A DNA stretch of 64,000 nt from Leucobacter sp. CX169 (GCF_017161405.1 NZ_CP071051.1:1798001-1862000); one strand, 5' to 3'. Counted from the first letter of the stretch, positions 8,409-18,459 are shown. A program made the numbers and translations. The notes: a model not told the origin generated them from the letters alone.

Positions 8409-9908
8409 ATGAGCACAACGGCTAAGTCCAGCACCACTCATATCGCAAAGGTGACGCTGGGCACCCTTGCCAGCGTCGTCGGCTTTCTCGCCTTCGTTGA
8501 GTTCACGAGCGGGATCCTGCAGGGGTATTACACGCCCATGCTTACGGACATCGCGAGGCACCTCGGCATCCACGACGCCGACGTGAACTGGCTCGAAGGC
8601 TCGCAGCTCATGCTCTCTGCCCTCGTCGTGCCCGCCTTCGCGAAGCTCGGCGACATGTATGGGCACAAGCGGATGCTCCTTATCTCGACCGCGCTCACCG
8701 CCGCAGCCTCGCTCGCGCTGCCGTTCACCGATTCGTTCGCGGTGTTCCTGGTGGCGTGGGCTCTCCAGGGCTTCTACGTCGTCTGGCTGCCCCTCGAGAT
8801 CGCGCTGATCTGGTCCCGCAGCCGCGGGCGGGAGGGGCGTTCTCTCCTCACCGCCCGGTCCGCCGGCCTGCTCGTCGCCGCCCTCGAAGCGGGCGCCATC
8901 ACCGGCGCGCTCCTGGGCGGTCAGCTCGTCGACACGCTGCCGCTGCGCGTCGTTTTGCTCGTCCCGGCAATCTGCGTCGTGCTGTGCTTCTTCGTGATCC
9001 TGTTCGGGGTGAAGGAGTCGCCCGAGCAGACCCGCGGCAAGCTCGACCTCGTCGGGCTCAGCCTCATCTCGATCGCGCTCATCGCGTTCACTGGCGGCCT
9101 CAGCCTCATGCGGCTGATGGGGCCGGGCAGCCTCGTCCCGTGGGGTGTCACCCTGCTCGGGGTGCTCCTGGTTATTCCGTTCGCGCGCTGGGAGCTCAAG
9201 CACCCCGATCCGCTGATCGACGTGCGCATGTTCCGCTCTCCCGCGCTCGCCCCGGTGTTCCTCACCGCGGGACTCTTCGGCGTGAGCGTGCTCGGCGCCC
9301 AAGCTCCCCTGTCCACCTTCGCGCGGACCGACCCCGCCGAGGTCGGCTACGGTCTCGGCACCACCGGGTTCAGCACCTCGCTGATCATGGGCTTCTATCT
9401 CGTGGCCATGATCGTCGGCGCCCTCCTCTTCCCGAAGTTTGCGCGGCTCGCGACCCCGCGCGTCACTCTGATCTTCGCGGCCGCCCTCGTCGGCGTCGGC
9501 TACCTGCTGTTCGTGCCGTTCCACGGCAGCTACCTGCAGGTCACGATCAACATGGTCATCGCGGGCATCGGCTCGGGAGCACTCGTCGCCTCGCTGCCGG
9601 CCGCAGCGGCCGCCGCAGCCCCCGCGACACAGACGGGCGTCGCAACCGGGCTCACCAACTCGGTCAAGACCGTCGGTGGCGCGATCGCCTCCTGCGTCTT
9701 CGGCATCGCCCTCATGCAGGGAGTCGCGGGGGGCGCGTCAGAAACCGCGGGTTCGCTCTCGGGCTATGTCACGGTGTGGCTCGTGTGTGGCCTGACCGCG
9801 CTCGCCGCAGCGGTGCTGCTGTGCTTCGTACCGAAGAACGCGTTCCAGGATCAGTCAGCGGACGCGGTGCTGCCGTTGGGCGCGGCTTCGCCGTCCGACG
9901 CCGCGTAA
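8409..9908 (+). CDS. MFS transporter, 14-segment DHA2-like
   Basis: The 499-residue protein has about 14 hydrophobic segments and MFS motif A in KLGDMYGHKRMLL, so it belongs to the drug:proton antiporter DHA2 group. Family members export drugs or metabolites from the cytoplasm by proton antiport. ALIWSRSRGREG and FGVKESPEQTRGKLDLVG match the usual loop sequences around the central segments. GGGAG precedes the ATG. It follows the M20 gene and is convergent with the SseB-like gene, with only 15 bases between the stops. The substrate cannot be predicted. Confidence 0.88.
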   Translation: MSTTAKSSTTHIAKVTLGTLASVVGFLAFVEFTSGILQGYYTPMLTDIARHLGIHDADVNWLEGSQLMLSALVVPAFAKLGDMYGHKRMLLISTALTAAASLALPFTDSFAVFLVAWALQGFYVVWLPLEIALIWSRSRGREGRSLLTARSAGLLVAALEAGAITGALLGGQLVDTLPLRVVLLVPAICVVLCFFVILFGVKESPEQTRGKLDLVGLSLISIALIAFTGGLSLMRLMGPGSLVPWGVTLLGVLLVIPFARWELKHPDPLIDVRMFRSPALAPVFLTAGLFGVSVLGAQAPLSTFARTDPAEVGYGLGTTGFSTSLIMGFYLVAMIVGALLFPKFARLATPRVTLIFAAALVGVGYLLFVPFHGSYLQVTINMVIAGIGSGALVASLPAAAAAAAPATQTGVATGLTNSVKTVGGAIASCVFGIALMQGVAGGASETAGSLSGYVTVWLVCGLTALAAAVLLCFVPKNAFQDQSADAVLPLGAASPSDAA

Positions 9909-9923
9909 GGGTCGCCGGAAGTG

Positions 9924-10289
9924 CTACGCCGAGGTGCCCGCGCGCAGGTCGTCCAGAATCTCCGGCGCGAACGAGATCGTGTCGTGCACGGTGTGGACGA
10001 GGAGGCCGAGCCCCGGGGCGATGCCTGAGACGATGTCGGCGGCTCGCTTGGTCACTGCGAACCCTGCGAGCGCCGCAGTCTTCCTGAGCGCCTCGGTCGA
10101 TGCCGCGACCACCATGAACGGCACACCCTCGATGTCCACGAACACGGGAGTGACGCCGGCCTCGCTGGGGTCAGTAGACGAGGGGAGCGCGACACTCAGC
10201 CCCAGAAACTCCGCGGCGAGCTCCGGTAGTTCCAGCCGGCCGGCCTTCGCTTCGCCAATCAATCGTTCCATGATGTCGTGATCGCTCAT
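9924..10289 (-). CDS. SseB-like protein
   Basis: The 121-residue product matches the SseB N-terminal domain pattern: an N-terminal helix DIMERLIGEAKAGRLELPELAAEFLG followed by strands GVTPVFVDIEGVPFMVVAASTEALRK and a middle segment FAVTKRAADIVSGIAPGLGLLVH. SseB-type domains are found in bacterial proteins of unclear, possibly secretion-linked or sensing function. The ATG at 10289 (MSDHDIM) is preferred over a start 24 bases upstream because GAGGGA lies at a workable distance. No partner genes are evident. Confidence 0.55.
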   Translation of the reverse strand: MSDHDIMERLIGEAKAGRLELPELAAEFLGLSVALPSSTDPSEAGVTPVFVDIEGVPFMVVAASTEALRKTAALAGFAVTKRAADIVSGIAPGLGLLVHTVHDTISFAPEILDDLRAGTSA

Positions 10290-10349
10290 GCCCGCACTTT
10301 CCCTCGAGGTCACCCCTATTCTGCCAGGCTCCCCCGAGGGCGCGGCCCG

Positions 10350-11012
10350 CTAGACGATTCCGCGCGGGTTTCCGACGAATGCCGCCACTGAGGGCGGCAC
10401 CGCGATGCCCGCGCGCAGGTCAGGCGCAGCCTCGGCCGTCGCACGCTGCGGCGCGAGCCGGATGACCCCGCCCCAGGCGTCCCCCGCGACGTCACGATCG
10501 TCGTCCTCGGCCCAGCCGTCCGAGATGCGCAGCGACCAGTCCGTGATCGGCATTTCAAGCAGCAGCGTGGCGGCGAGCTCTTTGCGCGAATTGCCGCGCA
10601 GTTCTTCGGACCGGCCGGGCAGGATCCGGTCTGTGAGCTGCACGAGCGCCGCGTCCAGGCGCTCGGGCTCCACCCGCGTGAAACGGCCGAAGAACACCGC
10701 GCTCTGGTAGTGAATCGAGGACTCGAACATCGAACGGGCCACAAGCACGCCGTTGAGGCGCGTGATGGTAACGCACGCGTCTTGCTCCTGGACCGCGCGC
10801 ATCCAGCGAGAGCCGGTCGAGCCGTGGATGAGGAGCTTGTCGTCCTGGACCGCGAACGCCGTCGGCATCACCATGGGTCGCCCGTCGACGCTCAGCCCGA
10901 CGTGGGCGAGCACCGTATCTGAGAGGAGCTGGTCCAGCGCGCCGCGGTCGCGGCTCATCAGTTCCGGCATCCGTTGCGGCTGCAGGTTCGGGCTTGAGGG
11001 TGCCTGGGTCAT
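10350..11012 (-). CDS. Pyridoxamine 5'-phosphate oxidase-fold flavoprotein (Pyridox_ox_2 type)
   Basis: The 220-residue product belongs to the FMN-binding split-barrel group. MSRDRGALDQLLSDTVLAHVGL, GRPMVMPTAFAVQDDKLLIHGS and DACVTITRLNGVLVARSMFESSIHYQSAVFFG are typical of members once annotated as 5-nitroimidazole-resistance or heme/FMN-binding proteins. The reaction is unknown. The ATG at 11012 is preceded by AGGAAC. The gene lies directly downstream of a MocR regulator. MocR proteins bind PLP and often control vitamin B6 genes, so a link to B6 or flavin chemistry is plausible but not shown. Confidence 0.75.
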   Translation of the reverse strand: MTQAPSSPNLQPQRMPELMSRDRGALDQLLSDTVLAHVGLSVDGRPMVMPTAFAVQDDKLLIHGSTGSRWMRAVQEQDACVTITRLNGVLVARSMFESSIHYQSAVFFGRFTRVEPERLDAALVQLTDRILPGRSEELRGNSRKELAATLLLEMPITDWSLRISDGWAEDDDRDVAGDAWGGVIRLAPQRATAEAAPDLRAGIAVPPSVAAFVGNPRGIV

Positions 11013-11134
11013 GACGTGTTCCTGTTCATATCTGTGCGCGCAGAGAAAGCCCTGCCCACCCAGAGTGGCCGAAGGCGGTCCCCCGCAACATGCCAGAACG
11101 AGTCGATACCACCGGACCAATTCTGACGAACAGC

Positions 11135-12592
11135 TCAGCTCTGCTGCGGCACCGGATCCAGCCTGGCCGCGCAGACTGCGCGGACGGCTTCGAGGCCCGC
11201 CGTGAGGCGCGGGATCGACTCCGCTCCGTACCCAATGACAAGCCCGTTCGCTCCTGGATTGCCGGAGGAGAACCCGCCCAGACTCTCCAGCCGCACTCCC
11301 CGCTCCGCCAGTTCGCGCACCAGCGCTCCGGCGTCAAGCTCGCGAGGCAAGGGGACGACGACGTGGAGCCCGCCCTCCGCGCCCGCCACGGGAATGCCGC
11401 CGGCACCGAGCACGCGCAAGACGAGGTCTCGGCGGTGCCGGTATTCGCGCTTGTTCCGCGCCACCGTGCGCTTGAAGTCGCCGTTCGACAGGTAGTCAGC
11501 CAGTGCGATCTGGGTGTGTGCGGACACGCTCGCCCCCGCGACAATGCGTGTGCCGGCGATCGCCTCACGCAGCGCGCCCGAGGCCCTGGGAAGCACAATC
11601 ATTCCGCAGCGCAGCGACGGCGACAGCACCTTGTTGAGGGTCGCGATGTAGACGGTGATGCCGTGCGGGTCAAGCGACGCCATGGCGGGCAGCGCCGCCC
11701 CCGCATGCCGAAACTCGCTGTCGTAGTCGTCCTCGATGATGGTGACGTCGTGCCGGTGCGCCCAGTCGATCAGCGCCAGCCGCTCGTCCGCCGGGATCCT
11801 GCCCCCCAGCGGGTACTGATGGCTCGGCGTGAGCATCACCGCGTCGAGGCGGACGCGCCGGTGCAGCTCGGCGAGGTCGCGCACGGAGGTGCCATCGACC
11901 CCGACCGGCAGCGGGAAGAGCTCCGCCCCGGCACGCGACAGCGCCGCGGCACCCTCGGGATACCCGGGATCTTCCACGGCGATGCGGGGCGACGCCCCGC
12001 CGCGCGCTTCGCGCATCGCGAGCCCCACCAGCAGCAGGGCTTCGGACGTCCCGGACGTGACGACCACGTCGTCCGCAGCGCAAGCCAGCCCCCGCGACAC
12101 TCGAGCGTGCGTCGCGAATGCCTCGCGGAGGCGCGGGTCGCCGAGCGGATCGACCGAGTCCGAACTCCAGGGCACCCGCGCGGCGCGCGACAGCGCACGC
12201 ACCCACGCCCGCGGCGCTTCGAGCGGGGCGAACGGTCGGCCCGCCGTCAGGTCGATTGGACGGGTCGATGGCACGCTCGCCCGCTCGGGCGCGCGGGGCG
12301 GAAGGCTAGCCGGAAGCGCTGTGTCCACCACCCAGCTCGGCAGCGTCGCCGAAACTCGGGTGCCCGCCCCCTGCCGGCTCTCGAGGAACGCCTCGCCCAC
12401 GAGCTGCTCGTAGGCACCGACGACGACCGAGCGTGAGACGCCGAGCCGTTCGGCAAACGCGCGACTGGCGGGCACTGGCTCCCCCGGCCGCATGTGCCCC
12501 GCGGCGATCGCCGAGCGCAGCCCGCGCAGCAATTGCTCCGTCAGGGAGATCTCCGCGCCGCGGTCGATCGTGATCTGGGGAAAGGTGTCCAT
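11135..12592 (-). CDS. MocR/PdxR-type GntR regulator with aminotransferase domain
   Basis: The product of about 485 residues has an N-terminal winged-helix domain with the GntR recognition helix (PASRAFAERLGVSRSVVVGAYEQL) and a C-terminal fold-type I aminotransferase domain. The PLP-binding Lys is in IATLNKVLSPSLRCGM and IIEDDYDSEFRH is also present. MocR proteins bind PLP to sense it and usually activate pdxST or neighbouring genes. Starts at 12604 or 12592 are both possible; 12592 gives MDTFPQITIDR. An inverted repeat TTGGT-N12-ACCAA lies 24-45 bases upstream. The PNPOx-fold gene follows in the same direction. Confidence 0.87.
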   Translation of the reverse strand: MDTFPQITIDRGAEISLTEQLLRGLRSAIAAGHMRPGEPVPASRAFAERLGVSRSVVVGAYEQLVGEAFLESRQGAGTRVSATLPSWVVDTALPASLPPRAPERASVPSTRPIDLTAGRPFAPLEAPRAWVRALSRAARVPWSSDSVDPLGDPRLREAFATHARVSRGLACAADDVVVTSGTSEALLLVGLAMREARGGASPRIAVEDPGYPEGAAALSRAGAELFPLPVGVDGTSVRDLAELHRRVRLDAVMLTPSHQYPLGGRIPADERLALIDWAHRHDVTIIEDDYDSEFRHAGAALPAMASLDPHGITVYIATLNKVLSPSLRCGMIVLPRASGALREAIAGTRIVAGASVSAHTQIALADYLSNGDFKRTVARNKREYRHRRDLVLRVLGAGGIPVAGAEGGLHVVVPLPRELDAGALVRELAERGVRLESLGGFSSGNPGANGLVIGYGAESIPRLTAGLEAVRAVCAARLDPVPQQS

Positions 12593-12615
12593 CGCGGCGC
12601 CCATCGTCGGGAAAA

Positions 12616-12637
12616 TTGGTCTGCCAGAGCCTACCAA
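12616..12637. promoter_or_regulatory. Possible operator upstream of the MocR gene
   Basis: TTGGT (12616-12620) and ACCAA (12633-12637) form an inverted repeat with a 12-base spacer just upstream of the MocR gene. The spacing resembles a site for a dimeric regulator. Autoregulation is inferred from position only. Confidence 0.3.
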
Positions 12638-12668
12638 ACTCGCACGTTCACAGGTCCACTGCGCTCAG

Positions 12669-12680
12669 GCAGGATCCTGC
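12669..12680. repeat. Copy 2 of the GCAGGATCCTGC palindrome
   Basis: The same 12-base palindrome as at 4709 lies 18 bases beyond the dapF stop codon, between dapF and the start of the MocR gene. With no room for a loop it would make a poor terminator hairpin, so a protein site is the likelier reading. Confidence 0.6.
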
Positions 12681-12697
12681 TGCCCGTCCGCCGCGCG

Positions 12698-13579
12698 CTA
12701 GAGCGCAGGCAGCTGAATCTCGCCGCGGTACACGAGCTCTGCGGGGCCCGACAGCGAGACGTGCTCCCCCTCTTCCGTGGGGAACATGCGCACCGCGAGG
12801 CGCCCGCCGGGAATCTCGACACTCCAGCTGTTGGGCATGCCCTCGCCGCCCCAGTGTCGGAAGGCAAGCGCGGCCGCCGCAGTCCCCGTGCCGCACGAGA
12901 GGGTCTCGCCGACCCCGCGCTCGTGCACGCGCATCTTGATGCGCGCGACACCGTTGCTCACGAGCGGCTCTTCCGCGACGACAAATTCAACGTTCGCGCC
13001 ATTCTCGGGCGTCGGATCAAGCACGGGGGCCACGCCGAGATCAATCGCATCCAGCTCGCCCTCGTGTGCGAGCGCCGTGACGACGTGGGGGTTGCCGAGG
13101 TCGATGCCGAGGCCCGGTCGGGCGACTTCGAGGCCCCGTGCGGCGACGAGGCGCTCCGGCGCGAGCCTCCAGCGACCAAGGTCGACCGTGTAGCCGGAGG
13201 CGCCCACCAGGACGTCCTTGACGCCCGCGCGGGTGCCGATCGGCAGTGTGTCGCGGCGCTCGGGCGCGACCAGGCCCTCCGAGATCAGGTAGTGCGCGTA
13301 CACCCGCACCCCGTTGCCGCACATTTCGGCAGCCGTGCCGTCCGCGTTCCAATAGTCCATGAACCACTCGGCGTCCGGCTCCTCCGCCAGCACTGCCGCG
13401 CCCTCGGGGATCGCCCGCGAGCGCACCGCGCGAATGAACCCGTCTGCCCCCACCCCGAAGTGCCGGTCGCAGAGCCAGGAGATCTGCTCGGGGCTGAGGC
13501 TCAGCTCGCCCTCTGGGTCGGTGACGAGCACGAAGTCGTTGCCGGTGCCGTGGCCCTTGGTGAACGCGAGGGTAGTCAT
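12698..13579 (-). CDS. dapF: Diaminopimelate epimerase DapF
   Basis: DapF converts LL- to meso-diaminopimelate in lysine and cell-wall synthesis. The 293-residue product carries the two catalytic cysteines in [14 protein letters not shown] and [14 protein letters not shown] and the N-terminal signature [14 protein letters not shown]. The length is normal for the family. The ATG sits 9 bases after the miaA stop. TAGAAT, which includes that stop codon, lies 6 bases upstream of the ATG and could be a -10 element for a separate leaderless transcript. dapA and dapB are in the same window. Confidence 0.96.
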   Translation of the reverse strand: MTTLAFTKGHGTGNDFVLVTDPEGELSLSPEQISWLCDRHFGVGADGFIRAVRSRAIPEGAAVLAEEPDAEWFMDYWNADGTAAEMCGNGVRVYAHYLISEGLVAPERRDTLPIGTRAGVKDVLVGASGYTVDLGRWRLAPERLVAARGLEVARPGLGIDLGNPHVVTALAHEGELDAIDLGVAPVLDPTPENGANVEFVVAEEPLVSNGVARIKMRVHERGVGETLSCGTGTAAAALAFRHWGGEGMPNSWSVEIPGGRLAVRMFPTEEGEHVSLSGPAELVYRGEIQLPAL

Positions 13580-13588
13580 CCCCCAATT

Positions 13589-14545
13589 CTAGGCCGCGCG
13601 GAGCTCAGCCCACGCCTCCAGCAGCCGCCGCATCACCTCAGGGTCGGAGCTTTCGGCGCTCGACACCCAGTGCACGTCGGGGAGCCGCTTGAACCAGCTC
13701 ACCTGGCGACGCGCGTAGCGGCGGGTGAGCGCCTGCGTCGAGGCGATGGCCTCCGCCTCGCTGAGCTCACCGTTCAATTGTGCGAGCGCCTGCGCATAGC
13801 CGATCGCGCGCGATGCGGTCGGGCCCGCTGCGAGCCCCTCGGCGGCAAGCGCCTGCGCCTCGTCGAGCAGTCCCTCGGCCCACATCGCGTCGACGCGGCG
13901 GTCGAGCCGCTCGACGAGCACCGGGCGCTCCTCGTGCACGCCGACCACGAGACTCGGCCGCAATGGCACGGGCGCCTCGGGCAAGGATTCGGCGATCGGA
14001 TGCCCGGTCACTTCCAGCACCTCGAGCGCGCGCACGACGCGGCGGGAGTTCTGCAGGTCGACGGTCGTTTCCGCAGCGGGATCGAGCGCGCGCAAGCGGT
14101 CGACCAGCGCGCGGAGTCCGCGCTCGATGAGGTCAGCCTCGAGTCGGGCGCGCACCACGGGGTCCGCGCCCGGAAAACGGAAGTCGTACAGGGCTGAGTT
14201 CACGTAGAGGCCGCTCCCGCCCACCAGGATCGGCACGTTTCCGCGCTCCCCGATCTCGTCGGCTGCGGCGCGGGCTGCCGGCTGGTACGCGGCGACCGTC
14301 GCTTCCTCTCGCACCTGCAGCACGTCGAAGAGGTGGTGCGGGATGCCCCGGCGCTCGCTCACGGGAAGCTTCGCGGTGCCGATGTCCATGCCGCGGTAGA
14401 GCTGCATGGCGTCGGCGTTGATGACCTCAGCGCCGAGCGCCTCCGCGTCGGCAAGTGCCTCGGCAAGCGCCAGCGCGAGCGCGCTTTTGCCCGTGCCTGT
14501 CGCACCGACCACCGCGATGAGCGGCGGGGGCGTGCGAGCGGTCAT
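13589..14545 (-). CDS. miaA: tRNA dimethylallyltransferase MiaA
   Basis: MiaA transfers a dimethylallyl group to N6 of A37 in tRNAs that read U-initial codons. The 318-residue protein has the P-loop [16 protein letters not shown] at its start, the dimethylallyl/tRNA motif [20 protein letters not shown], and [35 protein letters not shown] and [13 protein letters not shown]. The ATG at 14545 overlaps the miaB stop by ATGA, so it is translated with miaB, whose product thiolates the same base. An open frame extends upstream but lacks family sequence. Confidence 0.96.
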   Translation of the reverse strand: MTARTPPPLIAVVGATGTGKSALALALAEALADAEALGAEVINADAMQLYRGMDIGTAKLPVSERRGIPHHLFDVLQVREEATVAAYQPAARAAADEIGERGNVPILVGGSGLYVNSALYDFRFPGADPVVRARLEADLIERGLRALVDRLRALDPAAETTVDLQNSRRVVRALEVLEVTGHPIAESLPEAPVPLRPSLVVGVHEERPVLVERLDRRVDAMWAEGLLDEAQALAAEGLAAGPTASRAIGYAQALAQLNGELSEAEAIASTQALTRRYARRQVSWFKRLPDVHWVSSAESSDPEVMRRLLEAWAELRAA

Positions 14546-16092
14546 GCCCGGCGGACCGGGAGCCCGAGGCTCACGGGGCGCCGTTCTCCGGGTGCCGTGG
14601 GTGCGGGTGCGCCGCAGCTGTCGGCCTGCCGGCGGTCCCAAGCGTCACCGGCACGGGTACGCCGAACGGCGTACGGCCCGGCCGGCGCGTGGTCGGCGAT
14701 GAGGAAGTGCGGCGCGGCGCCCGAAATCAGCACCGTGACCACGTCACCCGGGCGCGGCACCTCTGCGCCGACCGGCACCTCGAAGTGCACGAGCCGCGAG
14801 TCTTCCGCGCGCCCAGACAGGCGATGCGTCTGCTCGTCTTTGCGTCCCTCTCCGGCGGCCACGAGCACGTGCACCTCGCGGCCGATCTGGGCCTGGTTCT
14901 CCTCGTGCGAAATGCGCTCCTGCAGCTCAGCAAGGCGCACATACCGCTCCTGCACGACCGCCTTCGGCACTTGGTCGGCCATGGTGGCCGCTGGGGTGCC
15001 GGGGCGAATGGAGTATTGGTAAGTGAAAGCCGTCGCGAACCGGGAAGCCTCGACGACCCGCATGGTCTCGAGGAAGTCCGCCTCGGTTTCGCCGGGGAAA
15101 CCCACGATGATGTCGGTGCTGATGGCGGCCTCGGGCATGCGCTCGCGCACGCGGTCGAGGATGCCGAGGAACTTCTTGCTGCGATACGAGCGACGCATCG
15201 CTTTGAGGAGCGCGTCCGAGCCCGACTGCAGGGGCATGTGGAGCTGCGGCATGACGTTGGGAGTCTCCGCCATCGCGTCGATGACGTCGTCCGTGAACGC
15301 CGCCGGGTGGGGGCTCGTGAATCGCACTCGCTCCAGGCCCTCGATCGCCCCCACTGCGCGCAACAGCTTGCTGAACGCGAAGCGATCGCCGAACTCGACG
15401 CCGTAGCTGTTGACGTTCTGCCCGAGCAGCGTGACCTCGATAGCCCCGTCGTCGACGAGCGCCTGCACCTCAGCAAGAATCTCGCCCGGGCGCCGATCCT
15501 TCTCCTTGCCGCGAAGGGTCGGCACGATGCAGAACGTGCACGTGTTGTTGCACCCCACTGAGATCGAGACCCAGCCGCTCGCAGCGGAGTCCCGCTTGGT
15601 CGGCAGGGTCGAGGGGAAAGTCTCGAGCGACTCGAGGATCTCGATCTGGGCCTCGGCGTTGTGGCGGGCCCGCTCGAGCAGGGCGGGGAGGGAACCCATG
15701 TTGTGGGTGCCGAAGACGACGTCGACCCACGGCGCCTTTTTCAGGATGACGCCCTGGTCCTTCTGGGCCAGGCATCCGCCGACCGCGATCTGCATTCCGT
15801 CGGGTCGTTCGCGCTTCTCGCTCGCGAGCTGGCCCAGGTTGCCGTAGAGCTTGTTGTCGGCGTTCTCGCGCACCGCGCAGGTATTAATGACCACCACGTC
15901 GGCGTCGGAGCCATCCGTCGAGGCAACATACCCGGCGGCCTCGAGCGAACCCGAGAGCCGCTCGGAGTCGTGCACGTTCATCTGGCAGCCGAAGGTGCGC
16001 ACGTAGTAGGTGCGCGCACTCCCGTCCGCCCGCACGGCTGCTGGCGACGGCGAGATCTGAGGCGCTGCGGTTGCGGTCGTCATAGCCCTCAT
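14542..16092 (-). CDS. miaB: tRNA-2-methylthio-N6-dimethylallyladenosine synthase MiaB
   Basis: MiaB is a radical-SAM enzyme with two iron-sulphur clusters that adds a methylthio group to i6A37 of tRNA. The N-terminal domain has the three cluster cysteines in [15 protein letters not shown] and VGGCLAQ. The radical-SAM motif is [18 protein letters not shown], followed by [13 protein letters not shown] and a C-terminal TRAM-type segment. The 516-residue length is typical of actinobacterial members. Starts at 16092 or 16083 are possible; neither has a good ribosome site. Confidence 0.96.
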   Translation of the reverse strand: MRAMTTATAAPQISPSPAAVRADGSARTYYVRTFGCQMNVHDSERLSGSLEAAGYVASTDGSDADVVVINTCAVRENADNKLYGNLGQLASEKRERPDGMQIAVGGCLAQKDQGVILKKAPWVDVVFGTHNMGSLPALLERARHNAEAQIEILESLETFPSTLPTKRDSAASGWVSISVGCNNTCTFCIVPTLRGKEKDRRPGEILAEVQALVDDGAIEVTLLGQNVNSYGVEFGDRFAFSKLLRAVGAIEGLERVRFTSPHPAAFTDDVIDAMAETPNVMPQLHMPLQSGSDALLKAMRRSYRSKKFLGILDRVRERMPEAAISTDIIVGFPGETEADFLETMRVVEASRFATAFTYQYSIRPGTPAATMADQVPKAVVQERYVRLAELQERISHEENQAQIGREVHVLVAAGEGRKDEQTHRLSGRAEDSRLVHFEVPVGAEVPRPGDVVTVLISGAAPHFLIADHAPAGPYAVRRTRAGDAWDRRQADSCGAPAPTAPGERRPVSLGLPVRRA

Positions 16093-16137
16093 TCTATCGA
16101 CGGACGCGGCTCGTTCCTCGCCACCGGAGCCCCTGCG

Positions 16138-16890
16138 CTATCGGCGCAGACCCACGGACTCAAGCGCCTCGTTCACGGCACTGCGCGCGGACTCGCCCGA
16201 CCAACCGCGACGGGCGAGGAAGCCGAGCAGACGGCGCTCAGCTGTCACTCGGTCGAGATCACGCATGCGGCCGACCCGCTGCAGTGCGGCCTCCCGCACG
16301 AGCGCGACCTCGTCCTCGGCGTCCAGCTCCGAAAGTGCTGCCTCGATCTCAATGTCGGGAAGCAATCGATCCATGAGCTTGCGTCGAATCTGCGAACGAC
16401 TCGCCTTGCTGCGCTCGCGGAGCGAAGAAGTGAGGGCGCGCGCTAGGTCTGCGTCGTCCAAGTAGCCGCTGCGGGAGAACTCAGCAAGAACGTCCTCCAC
16501 TTCGGACTCGTCGTGCCCCAAGTCGAGCAGAGCACGCCGCACCTCGCCGGTCGAGCGAGCCCGGCGAGCGAGCACCCGCACCCCGTCCTCGGTCGCCGTG
16601 CGGGTCGGCGCGGAGATCTGCTCCGAGCCTCCCGCATCGGCGACCGCTCGGGGGCGACTGGACTGACGCTCGCTGGGAGTCCGGACTGCACTCAAGCGAC
16701 GACGGGCCTCCTTGCGCGGAGGCTCGTCACCCCCGGAGTCGCCCGGCCAGTGCTCGGCGTCGGTGCGCGCGACGGCGCCGAGCAACCGGCTGCGCAACTC
16801 GACCACCTCCGCGAGCCCCTCGCGCTCAGGCGCCGGATCGGGGTTCGCCTGTGCGTCCCGATCCGGCACCGGGAGAAACCGAACGACCAT
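16138..16890 (-). CDS. recX: RecA regulator RecX
   Basis: RecX binds RecA filaments and limits their growth. The 250-residue product has a long, charged, low-complexity N-terminal half (about residues 1-95) and a C-terminal RecX domain of three-helix repeats: VRVLARRARSTGEVRRALLDLGH, VLAEFSRSGYLDDADLARALTSSLRERSKASRSQIRRKL and LGFLARRGWSGESARSAVNEAL, each split across helices. It begins 6 bases after the recA stop and is clearly co-transcribed. The N-terminal extension is longer than in E. coli RecX. Confidence 0.9.
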   Translation of the reverse strand: MVVRFLPVPDRDAQANPDPAPEREGLAEVVELRSRLLGAVARTDAEHWPGDSGGDEPPRKEARRRLSAVRTPSERQSSRPRAVADAGGSEQISAPTRTATEDGVRVLARRARSTGEVRRALLDLGHDESEVEDVLAEFSRSGYLDDADLARALTSSLRERSKASRSQIRRKLMDRLLPDIEIEAALSELDAEDEVALVREAALQRVGRMRDLDRVTAERRLLGFLARRGWSGESARSAVNEALESVGLRR

Positions 16891-16896
16891 CGCGGG

Positions 16897-17997
16897 CTAC
16901 GCGCCGATCCGTACCGGGGTGTCCCCCGCACCAGCGGTCTTGGCGGCCTTCGCTGCCTTCGCCGCTTCAAGTGCCGCGGCGTTCGCCGCGTCGACGGCGA
17001 CCTGGCCGACGCCGAGCTTGACGAGGATCTTGTCCTCGATCTCTTGCGCGGTGTCGGGGTGCGAGAGCAGGAAACGACGAGCGTTCTCCATGCCCTGACC
17101 GAGCTGATCGCCGTTGTAGGTGAACCACGAGCCACTCTTCTTGACGATCTCGTGCTCGACACCGTAGTCGATCAGCGAGCCCTCGCGCGAGATGCCCGTG
17201 CCGTAGAGAATATCGAACTCGGCCTGCTTGAAGGGCGGGGCCATCTTGTTCTTGACGACCTTGACGCGGGTGCGGTTACCGACTGCGTCGGTGCCGTCCT
17301 TGAGCGTCTGAATGCGACGAATGTCGAGGCGAACCGACGCATAGAACTTCAGCGCCTTGCCACCGGCGGTCGTCTCGGGGCTCCCAAACATCACGCCGAT
17401 CTTCTCGCGCAGCTGGTTAATGAAGATGATGGTGGTGTTCGTCTGGCTCAAGCCACCCGTAATCTTGCGCAGCGCCTGAGACATGAGGCGGGCCTGGAGG
17501 CCGACGTGACTGTCGCCCATCTCGCCCTCGATCTCGGCCTTCGGCACGAGCGCGGCGACGGAGTCAATCACGATGAGGTCGATCGATCCGGATCGAATCA
17601 GCATGTCGGCGATCTCAAGCGCCTGCTCACCGGTGTCCGGCTGAGAAACGAGAAGCGCGTCGATGTCGACGCCAAGCTTCTGCGCGTAGGCGGGGTCGAG
17701 GGCGTGCTCCGCGTCAATGAAAGCCGCGATGCCACCCGCGCGCTGCGCGTTCGCAATTGCGTGCAGCGTCAACGTCGTCTTGCCCGAAGACTCGGGCCCG
17801 TAGATCTCGACGACACGGCCGCGCGGCAGCCCGCCAATCCCGAGCGCGACGTCCAGTGCGATCGAACCGGTGGAGATGACCTCGACGGGCGCCCGCTCGT
17901 TGCTGCCGAGCCGCATCACCGAGCCCTTGCCGAACTGGCGATCGATCTGCGCGAGGGCCGATTCGAGGGACTTCTCGCGATCCTTGGGTGATGCCAT
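16897..17997 (-). CDS. recA: Recombinase RecA
   Basis: RecA forms filaments on single-stranded DNA, drives strand exchange and triggers LexA cleavage. The 366-residue product starts [18 protein letters not shown] and has Walker [14 protein letters not shown], Walker [20 protein letters not shown], the loop [34 protein letters not shown] and a C-terminal acidic/Ala-rich tail. There is no intein. The ATG at 17997 follows GGAG. An SOS box lies about 200 bases upstream, so induction by DNA damage is expected. Confidence 0.98.
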   Translation of the reverse strand: MASPKDREKSLESALAQIDRQFGKGSVMRLGSNERAPVEVISTGSIALDVALGIGGLPRGRVVEIYGPESSGKTTLTLHAIANAQRAGGIAAFIDAEHALDPAYAQKLGVDIDALLVSQPDTGEQALEIADMLIRSGSIDLIVIDSVAALVPKAEIEGEMGDSHVGLQARLMSQALRKITGGLSQTNTTIIFINQLREKIGVMFGSPETTAGGKALKFYASVRLDIRRIQTLKDGTDAVGNRTRVKVVKNKMAPPFKQAEFDILYGTGISREGSLIDYGVEHEIVKKSGSWFTYNGDQLGQGMENARRFLLSHPDTAQEIEDKILVKLGVGQVAVDAANAAALEAAKAAKAAKTAGAGDTPVRIGA

Positions 17998-18190
17998 TGT
18001 GCGTCTCCGATTCTTGCGGGCGGCTGAGCCACCGGGTTGCTGCCTACCGACTGTCGTGCACCGAGGTGGTGCTAACAAGGCTGGTGTCTGATGCCTGTAA
18101 CGCTAGATCGCACCACCGACATTGAGCCGGGAGAATGCAATCTGCGCACAAGTCGCGATCAGGTTCACCTGTGAGTGACGATAGCAACCA

Positions 18191-18206
18191 TCGAACACAT
18201 ATTCGA
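18191..18206 (-). promoter_or_regulatory. SOS box (LexA site) of recA
   Basis: TCGAACACATATTCGA matches the actinobacterial LexA consensus TCGAAC-N4-GTTCGA with one mismatch. On the minus strand a TATCGT -10-like element follows 8 bases after the box, so LexA would cover the -35 region. The recA start is about 194 bases downstream. Confidence 0.75.
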
Positions 18207-18237
18207 AGAACGCGCGGCGTGTCGCAAGAAAAACGGG

Positions 18238-18459
18238 TTAGGAGGGCGGGTCGACCAGGCCCCGGCCATGACGGCGGGAGACGGGGATTTGCAGGTCCTC
18301 GCACAGGGCAATCCAGGCTTCGCGGGGACGGACTCCACGCGTCAGCGCGTCATCGACCGTTCCATCCAGCTGAGCGAGCCAGTGGTCGCGCGCGAGCACT
18401 CCCGCGTGCGCCTCGCCAAACTCTTCCGCCATCGCGCGACGGAACTCACTGAGCTTCAC
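18238..18459 (-). CDS. DUF3046 protein
   Basis: The 73-residue product matches DUF3046, a small actinobacterial family found beside recA. The opening MKLSEFRRAMAEEFGEAHAG, the middle DHWLAQLDGTVDDALTRGV and the tail PREAWIALCEDLQIPVSRRHG are the conserved parts. The function is unknown. It lies 3 bases after the clgR-like gene and is probably co-transcribed with it; the recA promoter begins just downstream. Confidence 0.85.
   Translation of the reverse strand: MKLSEFRRAMAEEFGEAHAGVLARDHWLAQLDGTVDDALTRGVRPREAWIALCEDLQIPVSRRHGRGLVDPPS

Noticed and set aside
8355-9524. A 389-codon minus-strand frame opposite the MFS gene
   Set aside because: It has a highly repetitive charged composition typical of an antisense shadow.
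16897-17997. Intein in recA
   Set aside because: The product has normal length with uninterrupted motifs.
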